Of a DNA stretch of 42,414 bases, positions 8,612-18,578 are shown piece by piece. The stretch comes from Lachnotalea sp. AF33-28. Its GTDB lineage: Bacteria; Bacillota; Clostridia; Lachnospirales; Lachnospiraceae. The notes under the pieces were generated by a model. That model worked only from the letters and a program-made list of their open reading frames with translations, did not search any database and was not told the DNA's origin. The translations under genes and the position numbers were made by a program. The stretch spans positions 1 through 42,414 of the forward strand of contig NZ_QUEE01000023.1 of NCBI RefSeq assembly GCF_003477885.1. Reading direction: 5' to 3'. Numbering within the stretch: the stretch's first letter is position 1; every line of letters starts with the position of its first letter.

Positions 8612-8749
8612 GACGGAATCGGAACATTTGTTCTATCCCTATCATTCTTTTTTGAAATAAAGTTATAAAAGTTACATCCCACTTTCACGCCAGATTCCGC
8701 CTTTTATTTTAATCCTAACACTCCAACCTCGCCACTCCAATCCACCCGC

Positions 8750-8788
8750 AATAAAAATAAGCACCCATCCATCATAATGAACAGGTGC
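8750..8788 (-). terminator. Terminator of the gltB-asnB operon
   Basis: On the minus strand GCACCTGTTCAT pairs with ATGGATGGGTGC (12 pairs including three G-U) around TATG, followed by TTATTTTTATT. It stands 50 bp after the asnB stop and also marks the visible change from GC-richer core sequence to the AT-rich island. Confidence 0.8.
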
Positions 8789-8838
8789 CGCCATCAATCG
8801 TGCTCTCATTCAATTATACTTCCGTTCCCCCATCCGGA

Positions 8839-10422
8839 CTACCTCGCGCTATCCCCATAGTTTGACAGCACCCGGGCGCTGGGGTCATCCACATCGCAGC
8901 CCTCCCACCGGCGGTTTGGCATCCAGAATCCGGGAATCATTTCCGCTTCGCCCGGATAGTACTTCTCAAATATCTCCCGGTACAGAAGGCTTTCTTTTGT
9001 GAACGGCTGCGCGTGCCTGTATTTCCCGCTAAGCCTGGTAAAATCCGCGTCCGTATACAGAGTTTCCGCATACTCCTTTAAATCATCCACCATGCTGTGC
9101 CCGACCGCATCGCTGAAGGCCGCCTTTTCCCGCCACAGGATGCCCTCCGGCAGAATATGATCCTTCTCAAATGCCTTACGCAGCAGATATTTTCCCTTTC
9201 CATAGGTATTCAGCTTTCTGGCAGGATCGATGGACATCACGTAACGGACGAAATCCAGATCCCCGAAGGGCACTCTGGCTTCCAGGCTGTTGGCCGCCAG
9301 ACAGCGGTCGGCGCGCAGCACATCGTAATACTGCAGCTCCCGCATTCTTTTTGACGCCTCCTGCTGAAACGCCGCCGCGTCCGGCGCGAAATCTGTATAT
9401 TTATATCCGAACAGCTCATCCGATATCTCTCCTGTCAGAAGCACCTTGAGATCCGTCTGGCAGTGAATGGCCCTGCATACCAGATACATGCCCATGCTCG
9501 CCCGCACCGTTGTGATATCATAGGTCGCCAGCGCTTCTATGACGGTTTCAAGACTGGAGAGCACGTCTTCCTTTGTCATGATGATCTCCGTATGCTCTGC
9601 GCCTATGTAATCGGCGGCCTCTCTGGCATATTTTAAATCGATGGCATCCGTATCCATGCCGATCGCAAATGTCCTGATTTTCTTTTTGAGAATGCCGGAT
9701 GCGATCGCACAGACCAGGCTGGAATCCAGACCGCCGGAAAGCAGAAAGCCCAGCGGCGCATCGGCATCCAGCCGCTTTCTAACCGCTTCTATCAGCTTAT
9801 CGTGAATTTTGCCTGTGATCACGTCCAGACTGTCGTGCACATAGCTGCGCACCGAAGCGATGTCCTCATACCGCACAAATTCACCGTCACACCAGTAGCA
9901 GCCCGGCGGAAAAGGGCGCACTTTATCCACCCACCCGTACAGATTTCTCGCCTCGCTGGCAAATGCTATTTTCCCGCTTAAAGAATATCCGTAAAACAGG
10001 GGACGGATTCCTACAGGATCCCTCGCGGCGATGAGCTTTGCGCTCTTTGCGTCATACAGAACACAGGCAAACTCCGCATCCAGATGAGCGAACATTTCCA
10101 GACCGTATTCCGCAAACAAGGGCAGCAGTATCTCACAGTCGGAACCGCTCTTAAAGACATAGCCCCTTTCCGCAAGCTCCTCTTTGACCGTCCGAAACCC
10201 ATAAATCTCTCCGTTGCAGACTGCAAAGCTTCCGTCCCGCTCAAAGGGCTGCATGCCCTCATTTGTCAGTCCCATGATCGCAAGTCTGGCAAACCCCAGA
10301 TATCCAAAAGGCGTTTTCACAACCTTAATAGCATCCGGACCTCTCATCCTGGTTTTCTCCAGACAGCTTTCCAGCTGCTCTTTGCTGATATCGTCTCCCG
10401 CATAACACATGATGGAACACAT
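8839..10422 (-). CDS. asnB: Glutamine-hydrolysing asparagine synthetase
   Basis: The 527-residue enzyme converts aspartate, glutamine and ATP to asparagine. I choose the start at 10422 because it yields MCSIMCYAG, with Cys2 as the nucleophile freed by Met removal, and because AGGAGG sits just upstream; the longer open frame would bury this Cys. The N-terminal class II amidotransferase domain is followed by the ATP pyrophosphatase-type synthetase domain with SGGLDSS near residue 230. It is the last gene of the GOGAT operon, 68 bp after the ANTAR regulator, and is followed by a strong terminator. Members of this family sometimes amidate other substrates, but the nitrogen-assimilation context favours true AsnB. 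Confidence 0.88.
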   Translation of the reverse strand: MCSIMCYAGDDISKEQLESCLEKTRMRGPDAIKVVKTPFGYLGFARLAIMGLTNEGMQPFERDGSFAVCNGEIYGFRTVKEELAERGYVFKSGSDCEILLPLFAEYGLEMFAHLDAEFACVLYDAKSAKLIAARDPVGIRPLFYGYSLSGKIAFASEARNLYGWVDKVRPFPPGCYWCDGEFVRYEDIASVRSYVHDSLDVITGKIHDKLIEAVRKRLDADAPLGFLLSGGLDSSLVCAIASGILKKKIRTFAIGMDTDAIDLKYAREAADYIGAEHTEIIMTKEDVLSSLETVIEALATYDITTVRASMGMYLVCRAIHCQTDLKVLLTGEISDELFGYKYTDFAPDAAAFQQEASKRMRELQYYDVLRADRCLAANSLEARVPFGDLDFVRYVMSIDPARKLNTYGKGKYLLRKAFEKDHILPEGILWREKAAFSDAVGHSMVDDLKEYAETLYTDADFTRLSGKYRHAQPFTKESLLYREIFEKYYPGEAEMIPGFWMPNRRWEGCDVDDPSARVLSNYGDSAR

Positions 10423-10490
10423 AGTGAACTCCTCCTTATCCAAGATTGACGCACGTTTTTTCGGATTCCCGCAGGCCGGCCGGCGCACGC

Positions 10491-11039
10491 TCATCCGTCA
10501 TAAATCAAAAGCAGGATCATCTGCGCAGTCTCCACCATGTTGGTGCCGGAATCCATGCTGCATTTCTGAATATACCGGAATGCTTCCGGCTCTGTCATAT
10601 GGTTTCTTTCCATCAGGACCCATTTCGCATTGTTGATATAATTCTGCTCCCGCTGTGTCCGTTTGGGTGGAATGGCTTTTTTCCGTTTCAGACGGCGCTG
10701 CTGCTGGGACAGCATCATCTCCACAGTTCCCGCCAGATCGCCGGGCTTTACCGGATAGGTCAGCATCATCACTCCCGAAGGACAGTTCTCTGCCTCTGCC
10801 GGTGAGATCAAAAGAAGCATTTCAAAATACTCCGGCAGATATTCCGCTGCCTGAGTATAATGCATATCCGAAACCCTGTAGCTGAAAATCACTACGCCGC
10901 TCTCCATCTGATGGGCGAAAGAGAGCGCTGCGGAAGCGGTGGTGCAGACCGCCGCGGTCCCGATTCCCCGCCGGTTCAGCAGATTTTGTATCTGTTTTGC
11001 ATCCTCCAGTTTAGGCGAAACAACAATTACACTGCTCAT
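10491..11039 (-). CDS. ANTAR-domain RNA-binding antitermination regulator (NitR-like)
   Basis: This is a 182-residue response-regulator-like protein. Residues 1-110 form a receiver-like fold, but where a receiver has its phosphorylated Asp the sequence reads VVIFSYRVSDM, so the usual phosphorylation site appears absent. Residues 120-180 are an ANTAR domain (REQNYINNAKWVLMERNHMT, then EPEAFRYIQKCSM). ANTAR proteins bind hairpins with six-base loops carrying A at position 1 and G at position 4, and prevent terminator formation. A protein of this type, NitR, is known beside glnA and the GOGAT genes of solventogenic clostridia. The start at 11039 (MSSVIVVSP) is set by the domain boundary and by its position 16 bp after glnA; the longer frame overlaps glnA. 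Likely targets are the gltB and glnN leaders described here. Confidence 0.85.
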   Translation of the reverse strand: MSSVIVVSPKLEDAKQIQNLLNRRGIGTAAVCTTASAALSFAHQMESGVVIFSYRVSDMHYTQAAEYLPEYFEMLLLISPAEAENCPSGVMMLTYPVKPGDLAGTVEMMLSQQQRRLKRKKAIPPKRTQREQNYINNAKWVLMERNHMTEPEAFRYIQKCSMDSGTNMVETAQMILLLIYDG

Positions 11040-11055
11040 CCAGCCCACTCCCGTC

Positions 11056-12387
11056 TTAAGTCCGGTACAGATACTTTTCCAGTTCCCACTCCGATACCTG
11101 CGACATGTACTCGTTCCATTCCGCCTTCTTGGCATTTGTATACAGCCGCACAAATTCCTGTCCCAGCACGTCTTTTACCAAATCGTCCTGTTCCATATAT
11201 GCGATGGCTTCCCGCAGAGTATACGGAAGCCGGTCGGCCGCTTCATCCACGGCGCTGCCCCGCTCATTAACCTGCCCCGCAGACCGGTCGGCCGTCTCGG
11301 GTCCCGGCTCTGTCCTGCGGCTGATTCCATCCAGACCGGCCGCCATTATAAGCGCCAGCGTCAGATACGGATTCGCAGAAGGGTCCGGAAAGCGCAGTTC
11401 AATCCTGGTCTGTTCCCCTCTGAAAAAGGGCACTCGGATCAGAGTGTTCCGATGCTTTGCTGTCCAGGCGATATCTCTGGGAGCTTCAAATCCTGACATC
11501 AGGCGTTTATAGGAATTGACAAGGGGATTGGACACCGCGCAGATCCCTTTTGCATGGGCCAGGATGCCGCCCATAAACCACTTCGCTTCCCTGCTAAGCC
11601 CATTCTCCCCCGCAGGATCACTGAACACATTTCTTCCGTCCTTAAAAAGCGATACGTTGAGATGCATCCCGGAACCGGCTGCGCCGGGGCGGGGTTTCGG
11701 CATAAACGTGGCATGCAGACCGAAACGCTTTGCAATGGAACGCACGGCAGTTTTGAAGGTCATGATATTATCTGCGGTTTCCAGCGGCGGCGCATCTTTA
11801 AAATCGATCTCATGCTGTGCTGGCGCCGTCTCATGATGGGACGATTCTATCTCAAAACCCATTTCCTCCAACATGAGCACCATGTCTCTCCTGGCATTTT
11901 CGCCCAGATCCAGAGGACTTATATCCATATAGCCGGCCTGCTCATGGGTTACGGCAGTGGGAATCCCGTTCTCATCCGTGTGAAACAAAAAGAACTCACA
12001 CTCCGGGTCCACGCGAAATTCATAGCCCGCGGCCGTACATTTCTCCAATATCTTTTTCAGGATCTCCCGGGGACTTACGAGGAGCGGCGTGCCGTCCGCA
12101 CGGCAGATATCGCAGAGAAGCCGCGCCACCTTTCCCTGCTGGGGCCTCCAGGGCAGGATTACAAAGGTGTTCAGATCCGGGCACAGATACATATCCTCTT
12201 CCCCCTCCCGCAGATCCCCATATACACACGATCCGTCAAATACATAGCGGTTTTCCATCACATTTTTCAGCTGATTCGCAGTCACGGCAGCGTTTTTTAA
12301 TGTGCCGAACATATCCGTAAACTGCAGACGCACAAATTCCACGTCTTCCTCTTCCACCAATTCCAAAATTTCCTCTCTGGTCTTCAT
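11056..12387 (-). CDS. glnA: Glutamine synthetase, type I (alpha)
   Basis: GlnA makes glutamine from glutamate, ammonia and ATP as a dodecamer. The 443-residue length is that of the GSI-alpha form of Firmicutes. Recognisable are the N-terminal beta-grasp (VRLQFTDMFGTLKN), the metal-binding VDPECEFFLF, HHETAPAQHEIDF, the glycine-rich PGAAGSGMHLNVS, and NPLVNSYKRL. The adenylylation motif of GSI-beta enzymes is not evident, so control is probably by feedback and expression. It starts 38 bp after gltD with GGGAG upstream. A second, unrelated-length glutamine synthetase (type III) is encoded divergently at 19179. Confidence 0.92.
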   Translation of the reverse strand: MKTREEILELVEEEDVEFVRLQFTDMFGTLKNAAVTANQLKNVMENRYVFDGSCVYGDLREGEEDMYLCPDLNTFVILPWRPQQGKVARLLCDICRADGTPLLVSPREILKKILEKCTAAGYEFRVDPECEFFLFHTDENGIPTAVTHEQAGYMDISPLDLGENARRDMVLMLEEMGFEIESSHHETAPAQHEIDFKDAPPLETADNIMTFKTAVRSIAKRFGLHATFMPKPRPGAAGSGMHLNVSLFKDGRNVFSDPAGENGLSREAKWFMGGILAHAKGICAVSNPLVNSYKRLMSGFEAPRDIAWTAKHRNTLIRVPFFRGEQTRIELRFPDPSANPYLTLALIMAAGLDGISRRTEPGPETADRSAGQVNERGSAVDEAADRLPYTLREAIAYMEQDDLVKDVLGQEFVRLYTNAKKAEWNEYMSQVSEWELEKYLYRT

Positions 12388-12425
12388 TTTACACTCCCTT
12401 ATTGAATTAGCCCGGCGCGTTTTAT

Positions 12426-13910
12426 TTACAGGCCGGTATATCCCATCAACGACTCATCCATCTGCCTGGCAGCCTCCCTGCCTTCCGCAATGGCCCAGAC
12501 TACCAGCGACTGTCCTCTGTGCATATCCCCTGCCGTAAAAACCCGCCCGCTGCCGGTATAACAGGAACCGGGGGCCGTCTCCACATTGCCTTTCGCGTTT
12601 AATTTTACACCAAAAGTTTCCGCTGCGTAACCCTCACAGCCCAAAAAGCCTGCCGCTATCAGCACAAGATCTACCGGGATTTCCTTTTCGGTTCCCGGTA
12701 TGGGCTCCATGGACATCCTGCCCGTCTTCTCATCTCTCACCGGCGCCAGGCTCACAATCTGCGCAGCGCATACATCTTTGCTTTTATTCTTCCGAAAGCC
12801 GGTCACCGTAGCCTGATAAATTCTGGGATCATGCCCGAAACAATGTGCGGCTTCCTCCTGGCCGTAATCCGTCTTCAACACCTTCGGCCATTCCGGCCAG
12901 GGGTTGTTCAAAGCCCGTGTTTCCGGCGGCTTTGGCATCATTTCCAGCTGTATTACACCGGCCGCTCCCAGACGTACGGCGGTCCCCACACAGTCATTTC
13001 CTGTATCACCGCCGCCGACCACCAGGACCTGCCTGCCCTTTACAAGCTTTTCCGGGTTCTGCTTAAAATCGCTGTCCAGCAGGGCTTTGGTTACATTTTT
13101 CAGAAAATCCACCGCGAAATAAATGCCCCCGGCATCCCTGCCGGAAACCGCTATATCCCTCGGCCGGGAAGCGCCGCAGGCCAGCAAAATGCGGTCGTAC
13201 TGACTTAGCAGTTCTTCTCCGGAAATATCCTTTCCCACATCCACATTGCAGAGAAACCTTATGCCGGCTTCCTCCATGAGACGGGTCCGCCTGTCAATGA
13301 CGCTTTTCTCAAGCTTCATGTTCGGGATGCCATAGCGCAGCAGCCCGCCCGGGCGGTCATTTCTCTCATATACCGTCACGCTGTGGCCGCGGCGGTTCAG
13401 CTGCCAGGCCGCCGCCAGCCCGGCGGGGCCGCTGCCGATGACGGCGGCCGTCTTACCGGTCCGGACTTTTGGCGCATCCGCTTTCACAAGGCCGTTCGCA
13501 AAAGCATATTCGATCACCGCACGCTCATTTTCCTTTGTGGATACCGGATCACCGTGCAGGCCGCAGGTACAGGCGGCCTCGCACAGGGCCGGGCACACTC
13601 TGGAGGTAAACTCCGGAAAACAGTGCGTTTTCGACAGTCGGATATAGGCCTGCTCCCATCTGCCCCGGTACACCAGATCATTGATCTCCGGTATCAGGTT
13701 ATGCAGCGGGCATCCCGACGCCATTCCTGCGATCATCACGCCCGCCTGACAGAACGGCACGCCGCATTCCATGCATCTGGCCCCCTGCAGGCGCTGCTGT
13801 TGTTCGGAGAGCGATCCGTGAAATTCTCTGAAACTGCGTATTCTTTCTTCCGGAGCCGCAATCGGCCCCGTCTCCCGTTCATATTCCAAAAAACCCGTCG
13901 GTTTTCCCAT
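12426..13910 (-). CDS. gltD: Glutamate synthase (NADPH) small subunit
   Basis: GltD passes electrons from NADPH via FAD and iron-sulfur clusters to the large GOGAT subunit. The 494-residue protein starts at 13910 (MGKPTGFLEYER), ten bases after the gltB stop and behind GAGGTGGAG; the longer frame runs into gltB. Cysteines of the N-terminal [4Fe-4S] region are present (CMECGVPFCQ, then CPALCEAACTCG). The FAD site IGSGPAGLAAAWQLNRRG and the NADPH site VVGGGDTGNDCVG follow in the usual order. Length and motif order are normal. Confidence 0.93.
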   Translation of the reverse strand: MGKPTGFLEYERETGPIAAPEERIRSFREFHGSLSEQQQRLQGARCMECGVPFCQAGVMIAGMASGCPLHNLIPEINDLVYRGRWEQAYIRLSKTHCFPEFTSRVCPALCEAACTCGLHGDPVSTKENERAVIEYAFANGLVKADAPKVRTGKTAAVIGSGPAGLAAAWQLNRRGHSVTVYERNDRPGGLLRYGIPNMKLEKSVIDRRTRLMEEAGIRFLCNVDVGKDISGEELLSQYDRILLACGASRPRDIAVSGRDAGGIYFAVDFLKNVTKALLDSDFKQNPEKLVKGRQVLVVGGGDTGNDCVGTAVRLGAAGVIQLEMMPKPPETRALNNPWPEWPKVLKTDYGQEEAAHCFGHDPRIYQATVTGFRKNKSKDVCAAQIVSLAPVRDEKTGRMSMEPIPGTEKEIPVDLVLIAAGFLGCEGYAAETFGVKLNAKGNVETAPGSCYTGSGRVFTAGDMHRGQSLVVWAIAEGREAARQMDESLMGYTGL

Positions 13911-13920
13911 GCTCTCCACC

Positions 13921-16900
13921 TCACTTTCCGCCCAAAGCCGCATAGAAGGCTTCTGTCTGTGCTTCCTGTCTGTCCATGCCCTGCTCCTCAAACTGTGAGG
14001 ACAGCTGGAGCAGACGTTTATAATCGGCCGGGATGATTTTCTTAAATGCAGGCAGGTATTTTTCAAACTGCGCCAGGATCTCTTTTCCTTTACGGGATCC
14101 GGTATTCGCCACATGTGCTTCGATCATGGATCGCAATTCGTCCCGGTCATATTGGGTTTCCACTTTTTCCATGAGCACCATCTCTTTGTTCAGATTTTTA
14201 TACAGGCAGTTTTTTTCATCCAGAACATAGGCGATGCCGCCGCTCATGCCCGCCGCGAAATTCTTCCCGGCAGATCCCAGCACCGCTACACGGCCTCCGG
14301 TCATATATTCACAGCCGTGTTCGCCTACGCCTTCCACGACGGCCGTTGCGCCGGAATTTCTCACGCAGAAGCGTTCTCCTGCCACACCCGCGATATAGGC
14401 CTCACCGCCGGTAGCCCCATACAGCGCCACATTTCCGGCGATAATATTGTCCTCCGGCACAAACCCGGCCTTTTCGGGCGCATGCAGCGCCAGTTTGCCG
14501 CCGGAGAGCCCCTTTCCAAAATAGTCGTTGCTGTCGCCGCACAGCGAAAGAGTGATGCCCTTCGGCAGAAACGCACCGAAGCTCTGTCCGCCCGCCCCTT
14601 CGCACAGGACCTTGACGGTGTCCTCCGGCAGTCCATCCGGATGCCGTCTTGTCACCTCCGCACCCAGCAGCGTGCCGAAAGTGCGGTCCGTGTTGGTCAG
14701 CTTCACCCGGCAGGACACCTTTTTTCCCTGATCCACTGCCTGAAGGATCTCCTTATTCCGCAGTAGCACCGTTTCATCCTTCGTCTGTTCCAGCTTGAAA
14801 TCATACACGCAGGCCGGATCAAACACGGATTCTTTTCGACCCGCAGCCCTGCCGCCAAGCAGGATACGGCTTAAATCCACCTTTGCCTCCAGCTCCGAAA
14901 GGTCCTCTCTTATCCTTAGCAGGTCCGTACGCCCCACCATCTCCTCCACGGTGCGCACGCCCAGCTTCGCCATATATTCACGCAGCTGCCGCGCGATGAA
15001 GATCATAAAATTCATGACATATTCCGGTTTTCCGGCAAAGCGCTCCCGAAGCTTCGGATTCTGGGTGGCTATGCCCATAGGACACGTATCCAGATTGCAG
15101 ACGCGCATCATCACACAGCCAAGCGCCACCAGCGGCGCCGTCGCAAATCCGAATTCCTCGGCCCCCAGAAGCGCCGCGACCGCCACATCCCGGCCGCTCA
15201 TCAGCTTACCGTCGGTCTCTATGATCACCCGGTTGCGCAGCCCGTTCTTAAGGAGCGTCTGATGTGTTTCCGAAAGACCCAGTTCCCAGGGCAGGCCCGC
15301 ATTGTGGATGGAACTGATGGGAGCCGCGCCGGTGCCGCCGTCATAGCCGGAAATCAAAATGACCTGCGCTCCCGCCTTTGCCACGCCCGCCGCAACGGTG
15401 CCCACTCCGGCCTCCGACACGAGTTTCACGGATATTCTGGCATATTTGTTCGCATTTTTCAAATCGTAAATCAGTTGGGCCAGATCCTCTATGGAATAGA
15501 TATCATGATGGGGCGGCGGTGAAATCAGGCTCACGCCGGGGGTGGAATGCCGCGTTTTCGCGATCCAGGGGTAGACCTTTTTTGCAGGAAGGTGGCCTCC
15601 CTCTCCCGGCTTAGCCCCCTGAGCCATCTTGATCTGTATTTCCTTCGCGCTCACCAGATACCGGCTGGTCACGCCGAACCGCCCGCTGGCCACCTGCTTG
15701 ATGGCGGAGCTTCTGTCGCAGTCCGTCCCCGCGGACTTAAGCCTCTCCTCACTCTCACCGCCCTCTCCGCTGTTGGACTTACCGTGCAGGCGGTTCATGG
15801 CTATCGCCAGCGTCTCATGCGCTTCCTCGGAAATAGAGCCATAGGACATGGCGCCCGTCTTAAACCGCTTTACAATGGATTCCACGCTCTCCACCTCTTC
15901 GATCGGCACCCCTTTCCCGGGATAGCAGAAGTCCATGAGGCTGCGCAGATAGCCTGTATTTTCCCGATCCGCACACTCTGTATACTCGCAGAACCTTTCA
16001 TAACTGCCTTCCCTGACCGACTGCTGCAGCAGATGGATTGTCTGCGGATTGTAGCGGTGCTCTTCCCCCTGGCTGCGCATTTTATGGCGTCCCATGGAAG
16101 AGAGCGTCAGATCCGTATCAAGTCCCAGCGGGTCAAATGCCTTGGAATGCTGCGCATCGGTTCTGGCCGCAATATCCTTAAGCGTGATGCCGCCCACCCT
16201 GCTCACCGTTCCGGTAAAGTATAAGTCTATGACCTCCTGTGCTATGCCCAGCGCCTCAAAGATCTGGCTTCCCTGGTAGGACTGAATGGTGGAAATGCCC
16301 ATTTTGGAGGCTATCTTCACAATTCCCTGCAGTACCGCGCGGTCATAATCCTCCACTGCGGCATAATAGTCCTTATTTAACAGCCCGTCATCCACCAATT
16401 CCGCAATGGCGGCATGGGCCAGATACGGGTTGACTGCGCAGGCGCCGTATCCCAAAAGCGCCGCAAAATCATGCACCTCTCTGGGCTCGCCGGACTCCAG
16501 AATCAGGGACAGCGCCGTACATTTCCTGGTTTTCACCAGATGCTTATGAACCGCGGAAACCGCCAGCAGCGAGGGGATGGCCACATGGTTTTCATCCACT
16601 CCCCGGTCGGACAGGATCAGGATATTGGCGCCTTTTCGATAAGCCTTATCCACTTCCACGAACAAATGCTCTAAAACCCGGTCCATCGGCGTGCTCTTAT
16701 AGAAGATAATCGGCACGCTGACCACCTGAAATCCTGCCTTTTTCATTCCCTTGATCTTTAACAGGTCCAAATCCGTCAGAATGGGATTGTTGATTTTCAG
16801 CACCTGGCAGTTCTCCGGTTTTTCTTCCAGCAGATTCCCGTTCTTGCCCACATAAACGCTTGTGGAGGTTACGATTTTTTCCCTCACCGCGTCGATCGGC

Positions 16901-18474
16901 GGGTTTGTCACCTGTGCAAACATCTGTTTAAAATAGGAAAACAGCGGCTGATACTCTTTGGACAGGACCGCCAGCGGCGTATCCGCGCCCATGGCGCCGA
17001 TCTGCTCCGTGCCGTTAAGAGCCATGGAACAGATGCTCTCCCGGTACTCTTCGTATGTATAGCCAAATGCCTTCTGCAGCCTGGCTCTCTCCTCCCTGCT
17101 ATAGGAAGGAATTTTTTCATTCGGTATCTTAAGCTCCCTAAGGGAAATCAGATTGCTGTCCAGCCATTCCCCATAGGGCTCTTTATGGGCGTAGTGCTCC
17201 TTCAGTTCTTCATCGCTTAGCACCTCTCCCTTTTGTGTATCCACCAGCAGCATTTTCCCCGGATGCAGCCTTTCTTTTTTCAGGATGTGTTCCGGCAAAA
17301 TCTCCAGTACGCCCACCTCCGATGAGAGGATCAGCCGTCCGTCATCCGTAATATAGTAGCGGGACGGACGCAGTCCGTTTCTGTCCAGCACCGCCCCCAT
17401 CACATCTCCGTCTGAAAAAAGGATGGACGCCGGACCGTCCCAGGGCTCCATCATGGTGGCATAATACTGATAAAAATCACGCACCTCCTGGGAGATGGTA
17501 TCATTATTCGCCCATGGCTCCGGTATGGCAACCATCGCGGCCAGAGGCAGCTCCATGCCGCTCATCGCCAGAAATTCCAGTGTATTGTCCAGCATGGCGG
17601 AGTCTGAACCGCCTGTATTCACTACAGGCAGCACTTTCGTCAGGTCATCCGCAGAAAAATGCAGCGCGCGCATGGTCTCTTCCCTGGCCAGCATTTTATC
17701 CGCATTTCCCCGGATGGTGTTGATTTCGCCGTTATGTACGATAAACCGGTTCGGATGGGCCCGTTCCCAGCTGGGATTTGTATTGGTAGAAAAACGGGAA
17801 TGCACGATGGCAATAGCGGAGTCGTAATCCGTCTCCTGCAGATCTGTAAAAAAGGTGCGCAGCTGTCCAACCAGAAACATTCCTTTATATACGATGGTCC
17901 TGCTGGACAGGGACGGCACATAGGTATTGTCGTTGCTCTGTTCAAATACGCGCCGCACCACATAGAGCCGCCGGTCAAAATCCAGTCCCTTTTGTATATG
18001 CTCCGGCTTTTTCACAAAGCCCTGGCAGATCACGGGCATGCATTCTCTGGCCTTGTGGCCCAGCACTCCGGGCTGTACGGGCACATCTCTCCAGCCCAGA
18101 AACTCCATGCCCTCTTTCTCCACAATGATCTCAAACATTTTCTTTGCCCGGCTGCGTTTGAGTTCACTCTGCGGAAAGAAAAACATGCCGATCCCGTATT
18201 CTCTCTCCCCGCCGATCTCAATCCCGCATTCCCTGCATGCTTTTGCGAAAAAGCGGTGGGAAATCTGAGTCAGAATACCGACACCGTCTCCGGTTTTGCC
18301 CTCCGCATCCTTACCCGCGCGGTGTTCCAGATTTTCCACAATCGTCAGGGCGTCCGCCACGATCTGATGGCTCTTCCTTCCCTTTATATGTACAACCGCC
18401 CCGATTCCGCAGTTATCATGCTCAAATACCGGATCGTAAAGCCCCTGCTGCATCCGTTCCCGATTCATCGCCAT
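13921..18474 (-). CDS. gltB: Glutamate synthase (NADPH) large subunit
   Basis: GltB converts glutamine plus 2-oxoglutarate to two glutamates. At 1517 residues it is full length. A propeptide of 21 residues precedes Cys22 (HDNCGIG), the nucleophile of the class II amidotransferase domain. The FMN-binding synthase domain carries GGEGGESEERLKSAG and AKPGEGGHLPAKKVY. The [3Fe-4S] cysteines lie in CVMMRVCNLDTCPMG near residue 1120-1131, and the GXGXG beta-helix domain is at the C-terminus. It heads the operon gltB-gltD-glnA-ANTAR-asnB. The 98-bp leader holds an intrinsic terminator, so transcription probably depends on antitermination. Ribosome site: GGAGG, eight bases before the ATG. Confidence 0.95.
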   Translation of the reverse strand: MAMNRERMQQGLYDPVFEHDNCGIGAVVHIKGRKSHQIVADALTIVENLEHRAGKDAEGKTGDGVGILTQISHRFFAKACRECGIEIGGEREYGIGMFFFPQSELKRSRAKKMFEIIVEKEGMEFLGWRDVPVQPGVLGHKARECMPVICQGFVKKPEHIQKGLDFDRRLYVVRRVFEQSNDNTYVPSLSSRTIVYKGMFLVGQLRTFFTDLQETDYDSAIAIVHSRFSTNTNPSWERAHPNRFIVHNGEINTIRGNADKMLAREETMRALHFSADDLTKVLPVVNTGGSDSAMLDNTLEFLAMSGMELPLAAMVAIPEPWANNDTISQEVRDFYQYYATMMEPWDGPASILFSDGDVMGAVLDRNGLRPSRYYITDDGRLILSSEVGVLEILPEHILKKERLHPGKMLLVDTQKGEVLSDEELKEHYAHKEPYGEWLDSNLISLRELKIPNEKIPSYSREERARLQKAFGYTYEEYRESICSMALNGTEQIGAMGADTPLAVLSKEYQPLFSYFKQMFAQVTNPPIDAVREKIVTSTSVYVGKNGNLLEEKPENCQVLKINNPILTDLDLLKIKGMKKAGFQVVSVPIIFYKSTPMDRVLEHLFVEVDKAYRKGANILILSDRGVDENHVAIPSLLAVSAVHKHLVKTRKCTALSLILESGEPREVHDFAALLGYGACAVNPYLAHAAIAELVDDGLLNKDYYAAVEDYDRAVLQGIVKIASKMGISTIQSYQGSQIFEALGIAQEVIDLYFTGTVSRVGGITLKDIAARTDAQHSKAFDPLGLDTDLTLSSMGRHKMRSQGEEHRYNPQTIHLLQQSVREGSYERFCEYTECADRENTGYLRSLMDFCYPGKGVPIEEVESVESIVKRFKTGAMSYGSISEEAHETLAIAMNRLHGKSNSGEGGESEERLKSAGTDCDRSSAIKQVASGRFGVTSRYLVSAKEIQIKMAQGAKPGEGGHLPAKKVYPWIAKTRHSTPGVSLISPPPHHDIYSIEDLAQLIYDLKNANKYARISVKLVSEAGVGTVAAGVAKAGAQVILISGYDGGTGAAPISSIHNAGLPWELGLSETHQTLLKNGLRNRVIIETDGKLMSGRDVAVAALLGAEEFGFATAPLVALGCVMMRVCNLDTCPMGIATQNPKLRERFAGKPEYVMNFMIFIARQLREYMAKLGVRTVEEMVGRTDLLRIREDLSELEAKVDLSRILLGGRAAGRKESVFDPACVYDFKLEQTKDETVLLRNKEILQAVDQGKKVSCRVKLTNTDRTFGTLLGAEVTRRHPDGLPEDTVKVLCEGAGGQSFGAFLPKGITLSLCGDSNDYFGKGLSGGKLALHAPEKAGFVPEDNIIAGNVALYGATGGEAYIAGVAGERFCVRNSGATAVVEGVGEHGCEYMTGGRVAVLGSAGKNFAAGMSGGIAYVLDEKNCLYKNLNKEMVLMEKVETQYDRDELRSMIEAHVANTGSRKGKEILAQFEKYLPAFKKIIPADYKRLLQLSSQFEEQGMDRQEAQTEAFYAALGGK

Positions 18475-18504
18475 CTCTTCGCCCTCCCGCAGAGTTAATA
18501 ATTG

Positions 18505-18549
18505 AAAAAAGGCGCCAAAGAAGCCCGCTCCCGCAAGCCCTTTGACGCC
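18505..18549 (-). terminator. Leader terminator upstream of gltB
   Basis: On the minus strand GGCGTCAAAG (18549-18540) pairs over ten positions, one of them G-U, with CTTTGGCGCC (18520-18511), and TTTTTT (18510-18505) follows. It lies after the promoter and 30 bases before the gltB ATG, so it would abort transcription in the leader unless prevented. Confidence 0.8.
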
Positions 18550-18556
18550 ATTGTCA
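18543..18556 (-). promoter_or_regulatory. Candidate ANTAR-type hairpin in the gltB leader
   Basis: On the minus strand TGAC pairs with GTCA around the six-base loop AATGGC, which has A at position 1 and G at position 4 as ANTAR sites require. The loop GGC and the 3' arm are the start of the terminator 5' arm, so the two structures exclude each other. The stem is short and no upstream partner hairpin is evident. Confidence 0.45.
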
Positions 18557-18578
18557 TAGGTGTTTTTTTATGCGTTTT

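Noticed and set aside
10423..10494. N-terminal extension of asnB by 24 codons
   Set aside because: It would bury the catalytic Cys2, and the ribosome site is positioned for the 10422 start.
13911..14114. N-terminal extension of gltD by 68 codons
   Set aside because: It overlaps the 3' end of gltB in another frame and does not resemble GltD.
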